Source: Martinezella dioscoreae (lineage in GTDB: Bacteria > Pseudomonadota > Alphaproteobacteria > Rhizobiales > Rhizobiaceae). From it: a stretch of DNA of 64,000 bases. The stretch spans positions 496,001 to 560,000 of the forward strand of contig NZ_BLAJ01000001.1 in NCBI RefSeq assembly GCF_009176305.1. The letters run 5' to 3'. Made by a program: the position numbers and the translations under genes. Shown here piece after piece: positions 32,228 to 41,245 of this stretch. Below the pieces are notes generated by a model. That model was not told the origin of the DNA and ran no database searches. It saw only the letters and a program-made list of their open reading frames with translations. Positions within the stretch are counted from its first letter, which is position 1. Each line of letters starts with the position of its first letter.

Positions 32228-35200
32228 TTATTTCACGGTTCGCACGATTGCGGCACCTGCCGTCATGCCGCCGCCGAAGGCCACGAGACCGAGGTTGAGC
32301 GGTTCGGAACGCTCATTGGCGACATGCAGCATGGCGAGCGGAATGCTCGACGAGCTGGTGTTGCCATAGGTCTCGATGACGCTGAGAGCCGGGCGGCCGC
32401 TGCGCTTGGCAATCGTGTCGATGATGCGCTGGTTGGCCTGGTGCGGTACGAGCAGATCGAGATTGGCAAGCTCGATGCCGGCGTCGACGCAGGCGTTTTC
32501 GATCGAGCGGGTCATCGAATGCACGGCCTCGGTGAAGACCGAGCGGCCGTTCATGGCAATGACTCCATCATCCGGCAGCGGAACATAGAGTAGATCGCCC
32601 GGTTCCGGCCGGCCGCTGACGATCGGACGGCTTGCGGTGAAGAGCGGGTTGCGCGCCATGTCGCGGCTGGTCACCAGGCTGGCCGTGGCTGCATCGCCGA
32701 ACAGGATTGCGGTGGAGAAATCGTTCATGTCGAGCAGCGGCGACAGAACTTCCGAGGTAATGATGAGCACCTTGGCATCGTTCTGCTGGGCGATGAAATC
32801 ATAGGCCTGCTGCAGGGCGTAGAGATAGCCGGAGCAGGCGGCACCCATGTCATAGGCGGCCAGCGATGGCCGCACGCCATCTTCGGCGACGGCAACCGCG
32901 ACGCGGCTTGCGAGCGACGGCGTGGCGATGTCAGGCGTTCCGGTGGCGGCGATCACCAGATCGACATCGTGGATCGACATCTGGTTCTGCTTGAGAAGAT
33001 CGCGCGTCGCCTTGGCGGCAAGGCTCAGCGTGCCCTCTTCAGGGCCGACCCAGAAGCGGCTCTTGATGCCCGTCAGCGCCAGGATCTCGTCGGCGCGGCG
33101 GTTCGGCCAATTATGGATGATCTCTTCGTTGGTGACGCGGCGGGCGCCGGTCGCGATGCCAATGCCGTTGATGACGACTTCCGAGAAGCTGCCGGTATGG
33201 CGGCGCAGCGTCGGGATGACATGAGACTTCAGCCGGCGCAGCACGAACTTGTTCTGAATCTCGGACGCCAGCGCAAAATTCTGTTCGCTGAGATCACGGT
33301 TGGCGTCGACGGTCAGAAGGGGGCTGTCGGTAGCTATCTGGTCGCCGATCTTGGCGAAGACCTCCTGCACGACACCGCCGATATTGGCGCAGATTTCGAC
33401 GGAGGCTTTCGTCGCCTCGACAACGGCGACGAGCTGGCCGACCTCGATCTTGTCGCCGGGCTTGACGAGCATATCGGTCACGAGGACGTTCTCGTCGGCA
33501 GGGCCGGAGCCGATTGCCTTGATCGCCGCCGTCGGGCCGCTGTCATCCTCTTCGTGCCAGGTCACCTCGCATTCGAGGACTTCGGCCATCAGATCGACCA
33601 GCTTGCGATAGGAGGGCAGTGTCTCGAGCTGATTGCGGAAGTTAAAGGGAATGTGAGCGTCCGAGCGGGCCAGCCTGCGCACGACGACCGGCACATCGGT
33701 CTTTTCGGTGACGGTCGCGATGATTTCCGCGCCCATACCGACGGTGCGGTTATCTTCATGGACGACGATCAGGCGGCGGGTGCGCCGTGCGCTCGCCAGC
33801 ACTTCCTTCTCGTCCCAGGGTGAGATCGAGCGCAGATCGATCACCTCGACGGAGAAGCCCTGTGCCTCGAAGGCGCTTGCAGCATTGGCGCAGAGCGAAA
33901 CCGTGTTGCCGTAGCTGACGAGCGTGATGTCGCGGCCACGGGCGACATGGCGCGACAGGCCGGGATGGACGAAATGCTTGTCGATATCCTCGGAGGTGCG
34001 GCCGTCGGAATTATTGAGCACGGCCTTCGGATAAAGGAAAACCGTGGGGCGCCGCGACTCGAAGGCAGCATTCAGCAGACCGGCCGCATCGCCGGCGCTG
34101 GAGGGCATGACGACGTCGATGCCCGGTGTGTGCGCCAGCATCCCCTCGAAGCTCTGGGCGTGGAACGGGCCAAGGCCGGGCTTATAGCCGCCGCAGCTCA
34201 CCATCAGGATGACGGGTGCTTCCCAGGCGCCATTGCTGCGCCAGAACATGCTGCCCATTTCCGAGACGATCTGATTATAGGCCAGCGGCAGGAAATCGGC
34301 GAACTGCAGGAAGGCGACGGGGCGCTGGCCGGCCAGCGCGCGGCCAACGGCGGTGCCGACGATTGTCGATTCGGTGAGGGCGGCGTTGCGAACGCGGTCG
34401 GGATATTTCGTGCTGAGGCCGCGGGTGACGCCGAAGACATCGCCTTTCGGATCTTCAATATCCTGCCCGAATAGGACAACTTCGGGGTTGGCGGCCAGCT
34501 GCTTGTCGAGAACGACATTAAGCGCCTCGCGCATCGTCAGCGTCGAGGCGGTCTCGTTGCCGCGATATTCTGCCTTCTTGCCGAAGGAAGCAGGGTAAGG
34601 AGCTTTGGCTTCCGGCTCGACCTTCGGGGCGTCTTCCTTGCGGGCAAGGGCGGCTTCCGCCTGCACTTCCGCAATCAATTCCCGTTCGATCTCTCGCAGA
34701 GCATCGGCATCGATGCCGGCCTTCTGCAGCATCGCCCGCAGATTTGGCAGCGGGTCGCGCGAGGAGCCCGCCTCGATTTCGAGCAGGGTGCGATAGGTCT
34801 TCTGATCGTCGGCATTGGTGTGGTCGGAAAGGCGCTCGACATTCAAAAGCACGATGCTTGGCGTGCGGTTGTTGCGGCTATGACGGACGGCCTTGCGGAA
34901 AGCGTCGCGCGATGCGGTGAGATCGTCGCCATCCGTGCGGATGATATCGATGCCGTAGAAAGAGGAGGCCGGGCCGGCGGGCAGATCGAAGAAGGTCTGT
35001 TTGCTTGTGCGCGTCGAGATGGAGAAGCTGTTGTCCTCGATGACGAAGACGACCGGATATTGGCTGCGCACGGCTTCGGCGACCGCTTCGAGGAATTCGC
35101 CCTGCTGCGTGGTGCCATCGCCGACGCAACAGATGGCGATCGGCATGCCGGGCTTATGCTTCAAGGATGCCGCGACGCCGACAGCGTGCAGGGCATTGTT

Positions 35201-35551
35201 GCCGACGGGGCCGACGATCGATGTGATGTTGAGAGCGCGGGAGGATAGATGCGCGCTCATCTGCCGGCCGGCGGAATGGGAATTGGCTGTCGCAAGCAGA
35301 CTGGAAAAGAACTCACGAATGGGCATGCCACGCGCCAGCATCAGGGCTTTGTCGCGATAATGCAGATGCAGCCAGTCGTCGTCCTGAAGGAATTCGTTGA
35401 GAAGCGCCGTGGACTCGTGGCCGGCGCCGGAAACATGGAAATGTGCTATGCCCTGCTTGATGAATTCTCGCTCAAGGCGATCTATTTCTCTGGAAATGAA
35501 AAATATTCTGTGAAGTTGCTTAAGGTATTCTGTTGCAAACCTCCCTTCCAT
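32228..35551 (-). CDS. Four-module fusion: 2-oxo acid dehydrogenase E1 alpha + E1 beta + lipoyl domain + 3-oxoacyl-ACP synthase III
   Basis: About 1107 aa. Module 1 (about 5-310) is E1 alpha with ThDP motif VGDGTTQQGEFLEAVAEAV and the closing Asn in EDNS. Module 2 (about 335-660) is E1 beta (LTMREALNVVLDKQL, FGQDIEDPKGDVFGVT, AALTESTIVGTAVGRAL). Module 3 (about 687-750) is a lipoyl/biotinyl domain with modifiable Lys in VVEATKASVEI. Module 4 (about 792-1107) is a FabH-like synthase with the complete triad Cys in DMGAACSGYL, His in VPHQANQR and Asn in ETYGNTSSSS. E2 catalytic and E3-binding domains are absent. It probably decarboxylates a 2-oxo acid and delivers the acyl group to the synthase to prime an unusual acyl chain (inference). 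The ATG at 35551 is preferred over a TTG at 35581. Confidence 0.85.
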   Translation of the reverse strand: MEGRFATEYLKQLHRIFFISREIDRLEREFIKQGIAHFHVSGAGHESTALLNEFLQDDDWLHLHYRDKALMLARGMPIREFFSSLLATANSHSAGRQMSAHLSSRALNITSIVGPVGNNALHAVGVAASLKHKPGMPIAICCVGDGTTQQGEFLEAVAEAVRSQYPVVFVIEDNSFSISTRTSKQTFFDLPAGPASSFYGIDIIRTDGDDLTASRDAFRKAVRHSRNNRTPSIVLLNVERLSDHTNADDQKTYRTLLEIEAGSSRDPLPNLRAMLQKAGIDADALREIERELIAEVQAEAALARKEDAPKVEPEAKAPYPASFGKKAEYRGNETASTLTMREALNVVLDKQLAANPEVVLFGQDIEDPKGDVFGVTRGLSTKYPDRVRNAALTESTIVGTAVGRALAGQRPVAFLQFADFLPLAYNQIVSEMGSMFWRSNGAWEAPVILMVSCGGYKPGLGPFHAQSFEGMLAHTPGIDVVMPSSAGDAAGLLNAAFESRRPTVFLYPKAVLNNSDGRTSEDIDKHFVHPGLSRHVARGRDITLVSYGNTVSLCANAASAFEAQGFSVEVIDLRSISPWDEKEVLASARRTRRLIVVHEDNRTVGMGAEIIATVTEKTDVPVVVRRLARSDAHIPFNFRNQLETLPSYRKLVDLMAEVLECEVTWHEEDDSGPTAAIKAIGSGPADENVLVTDMLVKPGDKIEVGQLVAVVEATKASVEICANIGGVVQEVFAKIGDQIATDSPLLTVDANRDLSEQNFALASEIQNKFVLRRLKSHVIPTLRRHTGSFSEVVINGIGIATGARRVTNEEIIHNWPNRRADEILALTGIKSRFWVGPEEGTLSLAAKATRDLLKQNQMSIHDVDLVIAATGTPDIATPSLASRVAVAVAEDGVRPSLAAYDMGAACSGYLYALQQAYDFIAQQNDAKVLIITSEVLSPLLDMNDFSTAILFGDAATASLVTSRDMARNPLFTASRPIVSGRPEPGDLLYVPLPDDGVIAMNGRSVFTEAVHSMTRSIENACVDAGIELANLDLLVPHQANQRIIDTIAKRSGRPALSVIETYGNTSSSSIPLAMLHVANERSEPLNLGLVAFGGGMTAGAAIVRTVK

Positions 35552-35772
35552 CTCAATGATTTTCCTGATCTTTCGTCTCAAATAAATGCTGGGAGTTAGG
35601 TAAACCCCCAGCCTGCCTTTTTCAATACACGTTAAATGACAAGATCTTCTCGGTTTGAAACCGAAATACGTATATTGCGGGGCTGCAATTTTTCACGATG
35701 TTTCTGTCCACAAGGCATGCGCGACAATGCCCCCGCCCAAACGCGAAACGGGTGCGCCTTTCGTGCATCTCG

Positions 35773-36768
35773 TCAGCCCGATTTGCGCATCGAGGCGGCG
35801 GCACGTTGTCTTTCGGCGGCGGCCTTTGCGGCCTGTTCTTCCTTGAGAATCAGCTCTTTGGGCTTCTTGCCGATAATTTCCTTGCGGCCTTTTCGGGAGA
35901 AGGGTTGGATGAGCTGAGCGAGGAAACCCTTGGCTACCTTACCTGTGATGCCGATATCGGTCGAGGACGGACGCGGCGGGTTGTAGAAAGTGCCGAGAAG
36001 CTGATCCCAGATCACGAGGTTTTCCCCATAATTCGTATTTCCCTCGGCAAGAATCTTGGAATGATGCCAGCGATGGAGGCGTGGAGTCGAAAATATGAGG
36101 TCGAGCGGGCCGGTGCGCATGTCGACGTTACAATGCGTGAGCAGACCGATGAAAGCCGTAACCGCGCCGATCCAGAGGAAGACAGGCAACGGTGCGCCCA
36201 GCAGATAGAGCGGAATCTGACCGAGCGCGATCTTGAACAGCGTATCGATGACGTGAAAACGGCCTGTGTTGATGACCCATAGCCGTTCGACGCTGTGATG
36301 TAGCGCATGAAAGCGCCAGAGCGACAGATGCTCATGCGCCAGGCGATGCGCCATATAGAGGCCGAACTCCGCAATGACGAGGCCTAGCACGACTTGGAAC
36401 GCCATGGGCCATTGATCCGGCCAGAAATGCGAATGGTAGCTCAACGCCGGCTGCGCGACCGTCGCGACCGCCATCGGGAAGGAGGTGCCGATCGCAGCGG
36501 CGATCTGTACGCCCCCCTTGTTCAGCAGCGTGTGGGCAATATCGTTGAACGTCTCACCATCGCGCTTCTGCCAGGTCTTCTCGTAAGGCATCAGTCGCTC
36601 GAAGAGGGCAATCACCGCCACTGTCGACAGATAGACGACGTTGAACCAGAGCAGATGCATATTCGATTCGAAGGCGAAATATGCACCGGTCAATCCGGCA
36701 CAGAAGATGGCGGGCCACAGCAGGGAGGAAACAGCAGCGTAAAGACGCGAACTGCTTTGAAATGTCAT
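35773..36768 (-). CDS. Fatty acid hydroxylase/sterol desaturase superfamily protein (di-iron; OlsE-like candidate)
   Basis: 331 aa integral membrane di-iron enzyme. The histidine boxes are HRLAHE (141-146), HALHH (154-158) and HRWHH (232-236), with hydrophobic segments around 15-60, 85-105, 120-140 and 180-212. The C-terminal tail is charged and Ala/Lys-rich. Members hydroxylate or desaturate lipids. R. tropici OlsE, which hydroxylates the ornithine headgroup of ornithine lipids, belongs here, so this is a reasonable but unproven identity. It lies upstream of the E1-KASIII gene in the same direction with a 190-base gap. Confidence 0.85.
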   Translation of the reverse strand: MTFQSSSRLYAAVSSLLWPAIFCAGLTGAYFAFESNMHLLWFNVVYLSTVAVIALFERLMPYEKTWQKRDGETFNDIAHTLLNKGGVQIAAAIGTSFPMAVATVAQPALSYHSHFWPDQWPMAFQVVLGLVIAEFGLYMAHRLAHEHLSLWRFHALHHSVERLWVINTGRFHVIDTLFKIALGQIPLYLLGAPLPVFLWIGAVTAFIGLLTHCNVDMRTGPLDLIFSTPRLHRWHHSKILAEGNTNYGENLVIWDQLLGTFYNPPRPSSTDIGITGKVAKGFLAQLIQPFSRKGRKEIIGKKPKELILKEEQAAKAAAERQRAAASMRKSG

Positions 36769-36901
36769 TCCATCATCCTCAGATTCTGATCAGCGAAAAA
36801 TTTACGCGTGAGTATGCGGGATATGTAGCGCGATGATTGTGGAGTCGAAAGCGAAATTTTTCCGTTCGCCAGCAACAGGTAGTTGGTCAGGAGATCGAAA
36901 C

Positions 36902-37342
36902 ATGCGGATAGAGCAGGCAGCAGACGAATATCTGGAGGAGTGGACGCGATTGCGCGCCGAGCTTTGGCCAGATAGTTCGTACGAACATCATCGCGCGGAG
37001 CTGGCACAATTTCGCGCCAATGAAAATGCTGTTGCGTATCTCGCGATCGATTCTGCCGGTCATGTCGCCGGTTTTGCTGAAGCGACATTGCGGCACGATT
37101 ACGTCAATGGCTGCAAGACGTCACCGGTTCTCTTCCTCGAAGGCATCTATGTGCGCCCTGAACATCGACGCGGAGGGGTGGCGCGGGCGCTCTGCGATGC
37201 AGTTGGTACGTGGGATCGGGCCGCCGGCTGCACGGAGTTCGCCTCGGATGCGCTGATCGACAATCTTGCGAGCCATGCCTTCCATGCGGCGCTCGGCTTT
37301 ATCGAAACCAGGCGCGTGGTTTATTTTCGCAAGCTTCTATAG
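36902..37342 (+). CDS. GNAT acetyltransferase, aminoglycoside 6'-N-acetyltransferase AAC(6')-like
   Basis: 146 aa. The acetyl-CoA motif A is FLEGIYVRPEHRRGGVARALC, and the upstream LRHDYVNGCKTSPV and downstream ASDALIDNLASHAFHAALGF plus VVYFRKLL are characteristic of the AAC(6')-I group. It may acetylate aminoglycosides or another amine. In soil bacteria such chromosomal copies need not give clinical-level resistance. AGGAG upstream supports the ATG at 36902. Confidence 0.83.
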   Translation: MRIEQAADEYLEEWTRLRAELWPDSSYEHHRAELAQFRANENAVAYLAIDSAGHVAGFAEATLRHDYVNGCKTSPVLFLEGIYVRPEHRRGGVARALCDAVGTWDRAAGCTEFASDALIDNLASHAFHAALGFIETRRVVYFRKLL

Positions 37343-37363
37343 CCGGGGTTGGCACAGGCTGCT

Positions 37364-38026
37364 TTATGCGAACGTCAGCTTGGTCTTCTGCTGGCCAGCC
37401 TCATCGAAGTTCTCCAAGGCCAGCCAGCGTTCGTAACCGGCCTTCAGCCGCGGCCAGTCGGCGTCGATCATGGCAAACCAGGCGGTGTCACGGTTCTTGC
37501 CCTTCGCGACCATGTGCTGGCGGAAGATGCCTTCGAAAACGAAACCAAAGCGTTCCGCTGCTCGCTTCGACGGCTCATTGAGATTATTGCACTTCCATTC
37601 GAAGCGACGATAGCCAAGGGTATCGAAAACGTATGATGCAAACAGATAGAGCGTTTCGGTCGTCACGCGGCTGCGCGCGATGCCGGGTCCCCAGAGGATA
37701 CTGCCGATCTCGATAACGCCATGCGTGTTGTCGATGCGCATCAGAGCCTGCCGGCCCTCGGCGCGTCCCGTGCGCTTGTCGATCGTCGCGAAGAAGAGCG
37801 GATCGGTGCCGGAAGCGGCTTTCTCGAGCCAGGGAGAGAAGGCGGCGTGATTGGCCGGCGCGTCTTCGAAAAGGTAGCGGAAACGATCTTCGGCGCCGGG
37901 GGCTCGAGCTGAAGCGTAAAGGTCCTCGCCGTGTCTGGCCGGCTCGAGCGGCTCGATCCGGGTGTAGCGGCCTTCAAGGGTAATGCGCTCGGGGCGGGCG
38001 ACGCCCTTCCAGTTCGTGAGATCCAT
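37364..38026 (-). CDS. GNAT family N-acetyltransferase (RimL-like)
   Basis: 220 aa. RimL/RimJ-type fold: RITLEGRYTRIEPLEPARHG at the start, GVIEIGSILWGPGIARSRVTTET as the CoA-binding segment, and YRRFEWKCNNLNEPSKRAAERFGF then FEGIFRQHMVAKGKNRDTAWFAM at the end, the latter typical of acetyltransferases acting on N-terminal or small amines. It is convergent with the AAC(6')-like gene (21-base gap). Substrate unknown. Confidence 0.85.
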   Translation of the reverse strand: MDLTNWKGVARPERITLEGRYTRIEPLEPARHGEDLYASARAPGAEDRFRYLFEDAPANHAAFSPWLEKAASGTDPLFFATIDKRTGRAEGRQALMRIDNTHGVIEIGSILWGPGIARSRVTTETLYLFASYVFDTLGYRRFEWKCNNLNEPSKRAAERFGFVFEGIFRQHMVAKGKNRDTAWFAMIDADWPRLKAGYERWLALENFDEAGQQKTKLTFA

Positions 38027-38055
38027 ATCAAAGTCCTTTGGTCATCAAATGCGGT

Positions 38056-38739
38056 TCAGCGAAGCCGGCCCGATTGTATCAGGTCTGCGAGGGATTGTGG
38101 CAGCTCTATCCCGTCTGGCATGCCCGGCGCCGGTTGCGGCGGCACAAGGTGGCTTTCGATGGGCAGGATGCCGGCCCAGACGGGATGATCTGCCTCGTCC
38201 ATGTCGCCGGGCGGGCCGTTGCGGATTTTAGCCGAGGCCTCGTCGATTTTCATTCGCATCACCGAAGTCGCCTTGACCTCCTGCTTTGTCATCGGCCTGA
38301 GGCTGTCCCAGCGGCCGGGGAACAGGTCTTCGACGAAGCGACGCAGTGCATCCGTCTTTTCCTCGATGTCGTCGACCAGCCGAGCCGTGCCGAAGACCAT
38401 GGCTGAGCGATAGTTGACGGAATGGTTAAAAGCCGAGCGGGCGAGCACATAGCCATCGATCATGCTGCAGGTCAGGCAGACCGGCATGTCCTCAGCAGCG
38501 CGCAGGAAGCGGCTGGCAGAGGAGCCGTGCCAATAGACGTAGTCGTCCTCGCGCCAATGCAGGGTCGGTGTCACATAGGGGGCGCCGTTGATGACATAGC
38601 CGACGTGACAGAGCGGCGCGGCATCCAGAATCGCGTGGACGTCGGCATGAGCGTGGCTGCCACGCTTCGGGCTGCGCCGCACGCGGGTACGCTCGGTGGT
38701 CGGGTAGGTGCCGGTATTAGGTGGATAGTGATCGGCCAT
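38056..38739 (-). CDS. Pyridoxamine 5'-phosphate oxidase-like FMN-binding protein (NimA-like)
   Basis: 227 aa flavin split-barrel protein. RVRRSPKRGSHAHADVHAIL, then PLCHVGYVINGAPYVTPTLHW and VYWHGSSASRFLRA, are the family segments for FMN binding. The protein is closer to the NimA/DUF447-like group than to true PdxH. The divergent MocR-type regulator gene at 38834 most likely controls it. Confidence 0.85.
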   Translation of the reverse strand: MADHYPPNTGTYPTTERTRVRRSPKRGSHAHADVHAILDAAPLCHVGYVINGAPYVTPTLHWREDDYVYWHGSSASRFLRAAEDMPVCLTCSMIDGYVLARSAFNHSVNYRSAMVFGTARLVDDIEEKTDALRRFVEDLFPGRWDSLRPMTKQEVKATSVMRMKIDEASAKIRNGPPGDMDEADHPVWAGILPIESHLVPPQPAPGMPDGIELPQSLADLIQSGRLR

Positions 38740-38747
38740 GTCTTCCT

Positions 38748-38825
38748 CACAGATCGGGCGTTGATCTGTGTCAGCAAAGAGGTAGGCTATAAACGGCCAG
38801 TTTTTTGATTTTTAGCAGACCAGTT
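38748..38825. promoter_or_regulatory. Regulatory repeats between the PNPOx-like and MocR genes
   Basis: An inverted repeat CACAGATC / GATCTGTG (38748-38755 and 38763-38770) lies next to the PNPOx-like start. Two direct CCAGTT elements (38797-38802 and 38820-38825, 23 bases apart) precede the mocR start. Direct repeats about two helical turns apart are usual binding sites of MocR/PdxR regulators. Confidence 0.4.
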
Positions 38826-38833
38826 GAGGTTTC

Positions 38834-40258
38834 ATGACAGAGGTGGCGCAGTGGCCGGCACTGGACCGGATTTCGGGCGATCTGGAAGGGCAAGTCTATC
38901 GCCTGATGCGCGACCGCATTCTTCGTGGTCAGATGCCCGCAGGGCAGCGCGTGCCGTCGACACGGGCGATGGCCGTCTCGCTCGGCGTTGCGCGGTCGAC
39001 CGTGGTCAATGCCTATGATCGGCTCAAGGCTGAAGGCTACCTGCGCTCGGCATCGGGTGCGGCGACACGCGTTGCAGCGTTCCCGACGACGCCATTGCCG
39101 GGTCAGGTCGCACCGCCGCCGCCAAATCTGCCACGGGTTACGGAATTCAAAAGGGGAGGCTTGTTCGAGCCGGGAGTGCCCGATGTCTCGAGTTTTCCCC
39201 ATGCCGCCTGGGCGCGTTGTCTCGGCGCCCGCGGTCGTTCATTGCGGGTACATGATCTCGGCTACAGCGATCATGGTGGCGTTCACGAATTGCGCGAGGC
39301 GATCCTTGAGCATATCTCGGCGACGCGCGGCGTGGTTGCCCGTCCCGAGCAGATCGTGATCGTGCCATCGACGGGGGCGGCGATCGGGCTGCTTGCGAGT
39401 GTGTTGCTTCAGCCGGATCATCCGGGTGATGTCGTCTGGATGGAGGACCCCGGCTATGCCAGCGCGCAAGCAATTCTGCGCATGGCCGGGGCGAGCCTCG
39501 TGCCGGTGCCCTGCGATGCCGAGGGCATCGATATCGCGCAAGGGGCCGGGCCATCGCCGCGGCTGATCTATGTCACGCCCTCGCATCAATATCCGACCGG
39601 CGCCACCATGAGCCTGCCGCGCCGTCTCGCTTTGCTGGAATTTGCCCGCGCTAATGGTGCGATCGTGCTGGAAGACGATTATGACAGCGAATTTCAATAT
39701 GCGTCGCGCCCGATTGCCGCCCTGCAAGGCATCGATCACGGCGAGGTGGTCGCTTATATCGGCACCTTCTCGAAGACGCTCGCGCCTGGTCTGCGCGTCG
39801 CTTATGCCGTCATTCCCTCACGGCTTCTGGCGGCGACCGAAGCGGCTCAACGGCTGAGAGGCGCCATCGTGCCCGTCCACATCCAGGCCGCCCTTGCCGA
39901 TTTCATGCGTGAGGGGCGGTTTCGTGCGCATCTGAGGCAGATGAACGGTATTTATGCGGAGCGCATGGCAGCAACCGTCGAGGCGTTTCGTCGCCATTGC
40001 GGCGCTGAACTCCAAGTCGGAGCTGGTGGCGGCGGGTTGCAGCTGGCCAGCTGGTTCCGCGATGCAGAGACCGATGATATCGCCGTCGCCCGGATCATCA
40101 ATGCCAATGGCTTTGCTGTGCGGCCGATATCGGCGCTGTATCTCGGCTCCGCGCGACCCGGGCTGCTGCTCGGCATTGCCCGCATGGAGGCGTCCGCGGC
40201 GGATGCGGCGGCGGCGAAAATTGCGAGGCTGCTCGAAGTGGTGCTTCTCAGCGCCTGA
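38834..40258 (+). CDS. MocR-family (PdxR-type) GntR/aminotransferase-fold transcriptional regulator
   Basis: 474 aa. The N-terminal GntR wHTH (about 15-80: LMRDRILRGQMPAGQRVPST, VARSTVVNAYDRLKAEGYL) is fused to a class I aminotransferase-like domain. PLP-binding lysine is in YIGTFSKTLAPGLRVAYAV, with the Asp/Tyr cofactor region VLEDDYDSEFQY. It probably senses PLP or an amino compound and regulates the divergent PNPOx-like gene. Its stop overlaps the convergent AraC gene end by 11 bases. Confidence 0.92.
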   Translation: MTEVAQWPALDRISGDLEGQVYRLMRDRILRGQMPAGQRVPSTRAMAVSLGVARSTVVNAYDRLKAEGYLRSASGAATRVAAFPTTPLPGQVAPPPPNLPRVTEFKRGGLFEPGVPDVSSFPHAAWARCLGARGRSLRVHDLGYSDHGGVHELREAILEHISATRGVVARPEQIVIVPSTGAAIGLLASVLLQPDHPGDVVWMEDPGYASAQAILRMAGASLVPVPCDAEGIDIAQGAGPSPRLIYVTPSHQYPTGATMSLPRRLALLEFARANGAIVLEDDYDSEFQYASRPIAALQGIDHGEVVAYIGTFSKTLAPGLRVAYAVIPSRLLAATEAAQRLRGAIVPVHIQAALADFMREGRFRAHLRQMNGIYAERMAATVEAFRRHCGAELQVGAGGGGLQLASWFRDAETDDIAVARIINANGFAVRPISALYLGSARPGLLLGIARMEASAADAAAAKIARLLEVVLLSA

Positions 40259-41111
40259 GGAACATCGCCCGATATTCGCGCGGTGTCATGCCTTTCAGCG
40301 CCCTGAACTGCCTGTTGAAATTGGCAAGCGAGGCATAGCCGACGGCATCGCTGATGTGGTGCACGGCTTGATCCGTGGAAGAGAGGCGGGCACAGGCATC
40401 GCCGATGCGCATGCGCGTGAGATAATCGGATATCGTTCCGCCGGTATGGCGGCGAAACATGCGGTGTAGGCCGGAGACGCTGAGCGCCGCGATATCGGCC
40501 AGCTCATCGAGGCTGATTGCGCGGGCATAGTGAAGATGCATATGCGTCAGCACGCGGTCGATGCGCTCGCGGCTTTCCTTGATATCCGGTGCCTGCGCCG
40601 GTGCGCTGGCGAGCGGCGTCGCTTGCCGATCTTCCGCGACCGTCACTAGGACGCCTAGCAGAGCCAGAAGGCGCTCGACGGGCGGCTTTTCGAAAATGGT
40701 TTCGAATGCAGGGCGGACGGCGGCGGAGGTCACCTCGGAAAAGTGCAGGCCGTTGTCTCCACTCCGCAGCATAGCTTCGATCGATCGGAATTCGACCGCG
40801 CCGCCCGTCATCTGCAAGAGCCAGTCGCGATTGAACCAGAGCACCAGTGCGATATGCGGCTTTTCTTCCTCGATCTTGGCGCGCGAAACCCAGCTGTGCG
40901 GCAGGTTGGGGCCGACGAGAACGAGATCGCCGTCTTCATAGTCGCCGCTATGGTCGCCGATAAAACGCTGGCCGATGGAATTCAGCGTCAGCGTCAGTTC
41001 GAATTCCGGATGGTGATGCCACTGGAACGGAATGCAGTCGTCAAGCCTGCGGTTCAGCATGCTCCAGGATGCTTCCGGCGAACGCGGCAAAACTTCGAGA
41101 TAGGGCTTCAT
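40248..41111 (-). CDS. AraC-family transcriptional regulator
   Basis: 287 aa. The N-terminal cupin-like sensor domain (about 10-110; PFQWHHHPEFELTLTLNSIG) and C-terminal double HTH (about 185-285; AISLDELADIAALSVSGLHR, then YASLANFNRQFRALKGMTPR) define it. The ATG at 41111 is preferred over an upstream TTG. Divergent from the phytanoyl-CoA dioxygenase-like gene, which it probably regulates. Confidence 0.9.
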   Translation of the reverse strand: MKPYLEVLPRSPEASWSMLNRRLDDCIPFQWHHHPEFELTLTLNSIGQRFIGDHSGDYEDGDLVLVGPNLPHSWVSRAKIEEEKPHIALVLWFNRDWLLQMTGGAVEFRSIEAMLRSGDNGLHFSEVTSAAVRPAFETIFEKPPVERLLALLGVLVTVAEDRQATPLASAPAQAPDIKESRERIDRVLTHMHLHYARAISLDELADIAALSVSGLHRMFRRHTGGTISDYLTRMRIGDACARLSSTDQAVHHISDAVGYASLANFNRQFRALKGMTPREYRAMFLRR

Positions 41112-41245
41112 GGGGCGTCCATAACACAATGGAGGCCAGAATAGTATCAGAATTGGCCAGAGCCGGGCAACATCGCCGCGCCAATTGAAGCTACATCTTT
41201 CCCGTCACCCGAAGTCAAAAGGGGTAGCCAAGATGGAGGAAACCG

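Noticed and set aside
35588..35616. Hairpin GCTGGG/CCCAGC with trailing T-run on the + strand upstream of the E1-KASIII gene
   Set aside because: No rightward gene ends there; more likely part of the leftward promoter or leader region or chance.
37345..37362. Sigma-54-like GG/GC pair (TTGGCAC...TGC)
   Set aside because: It lies between the ends of two convergent genes with nothing downstream to drive.
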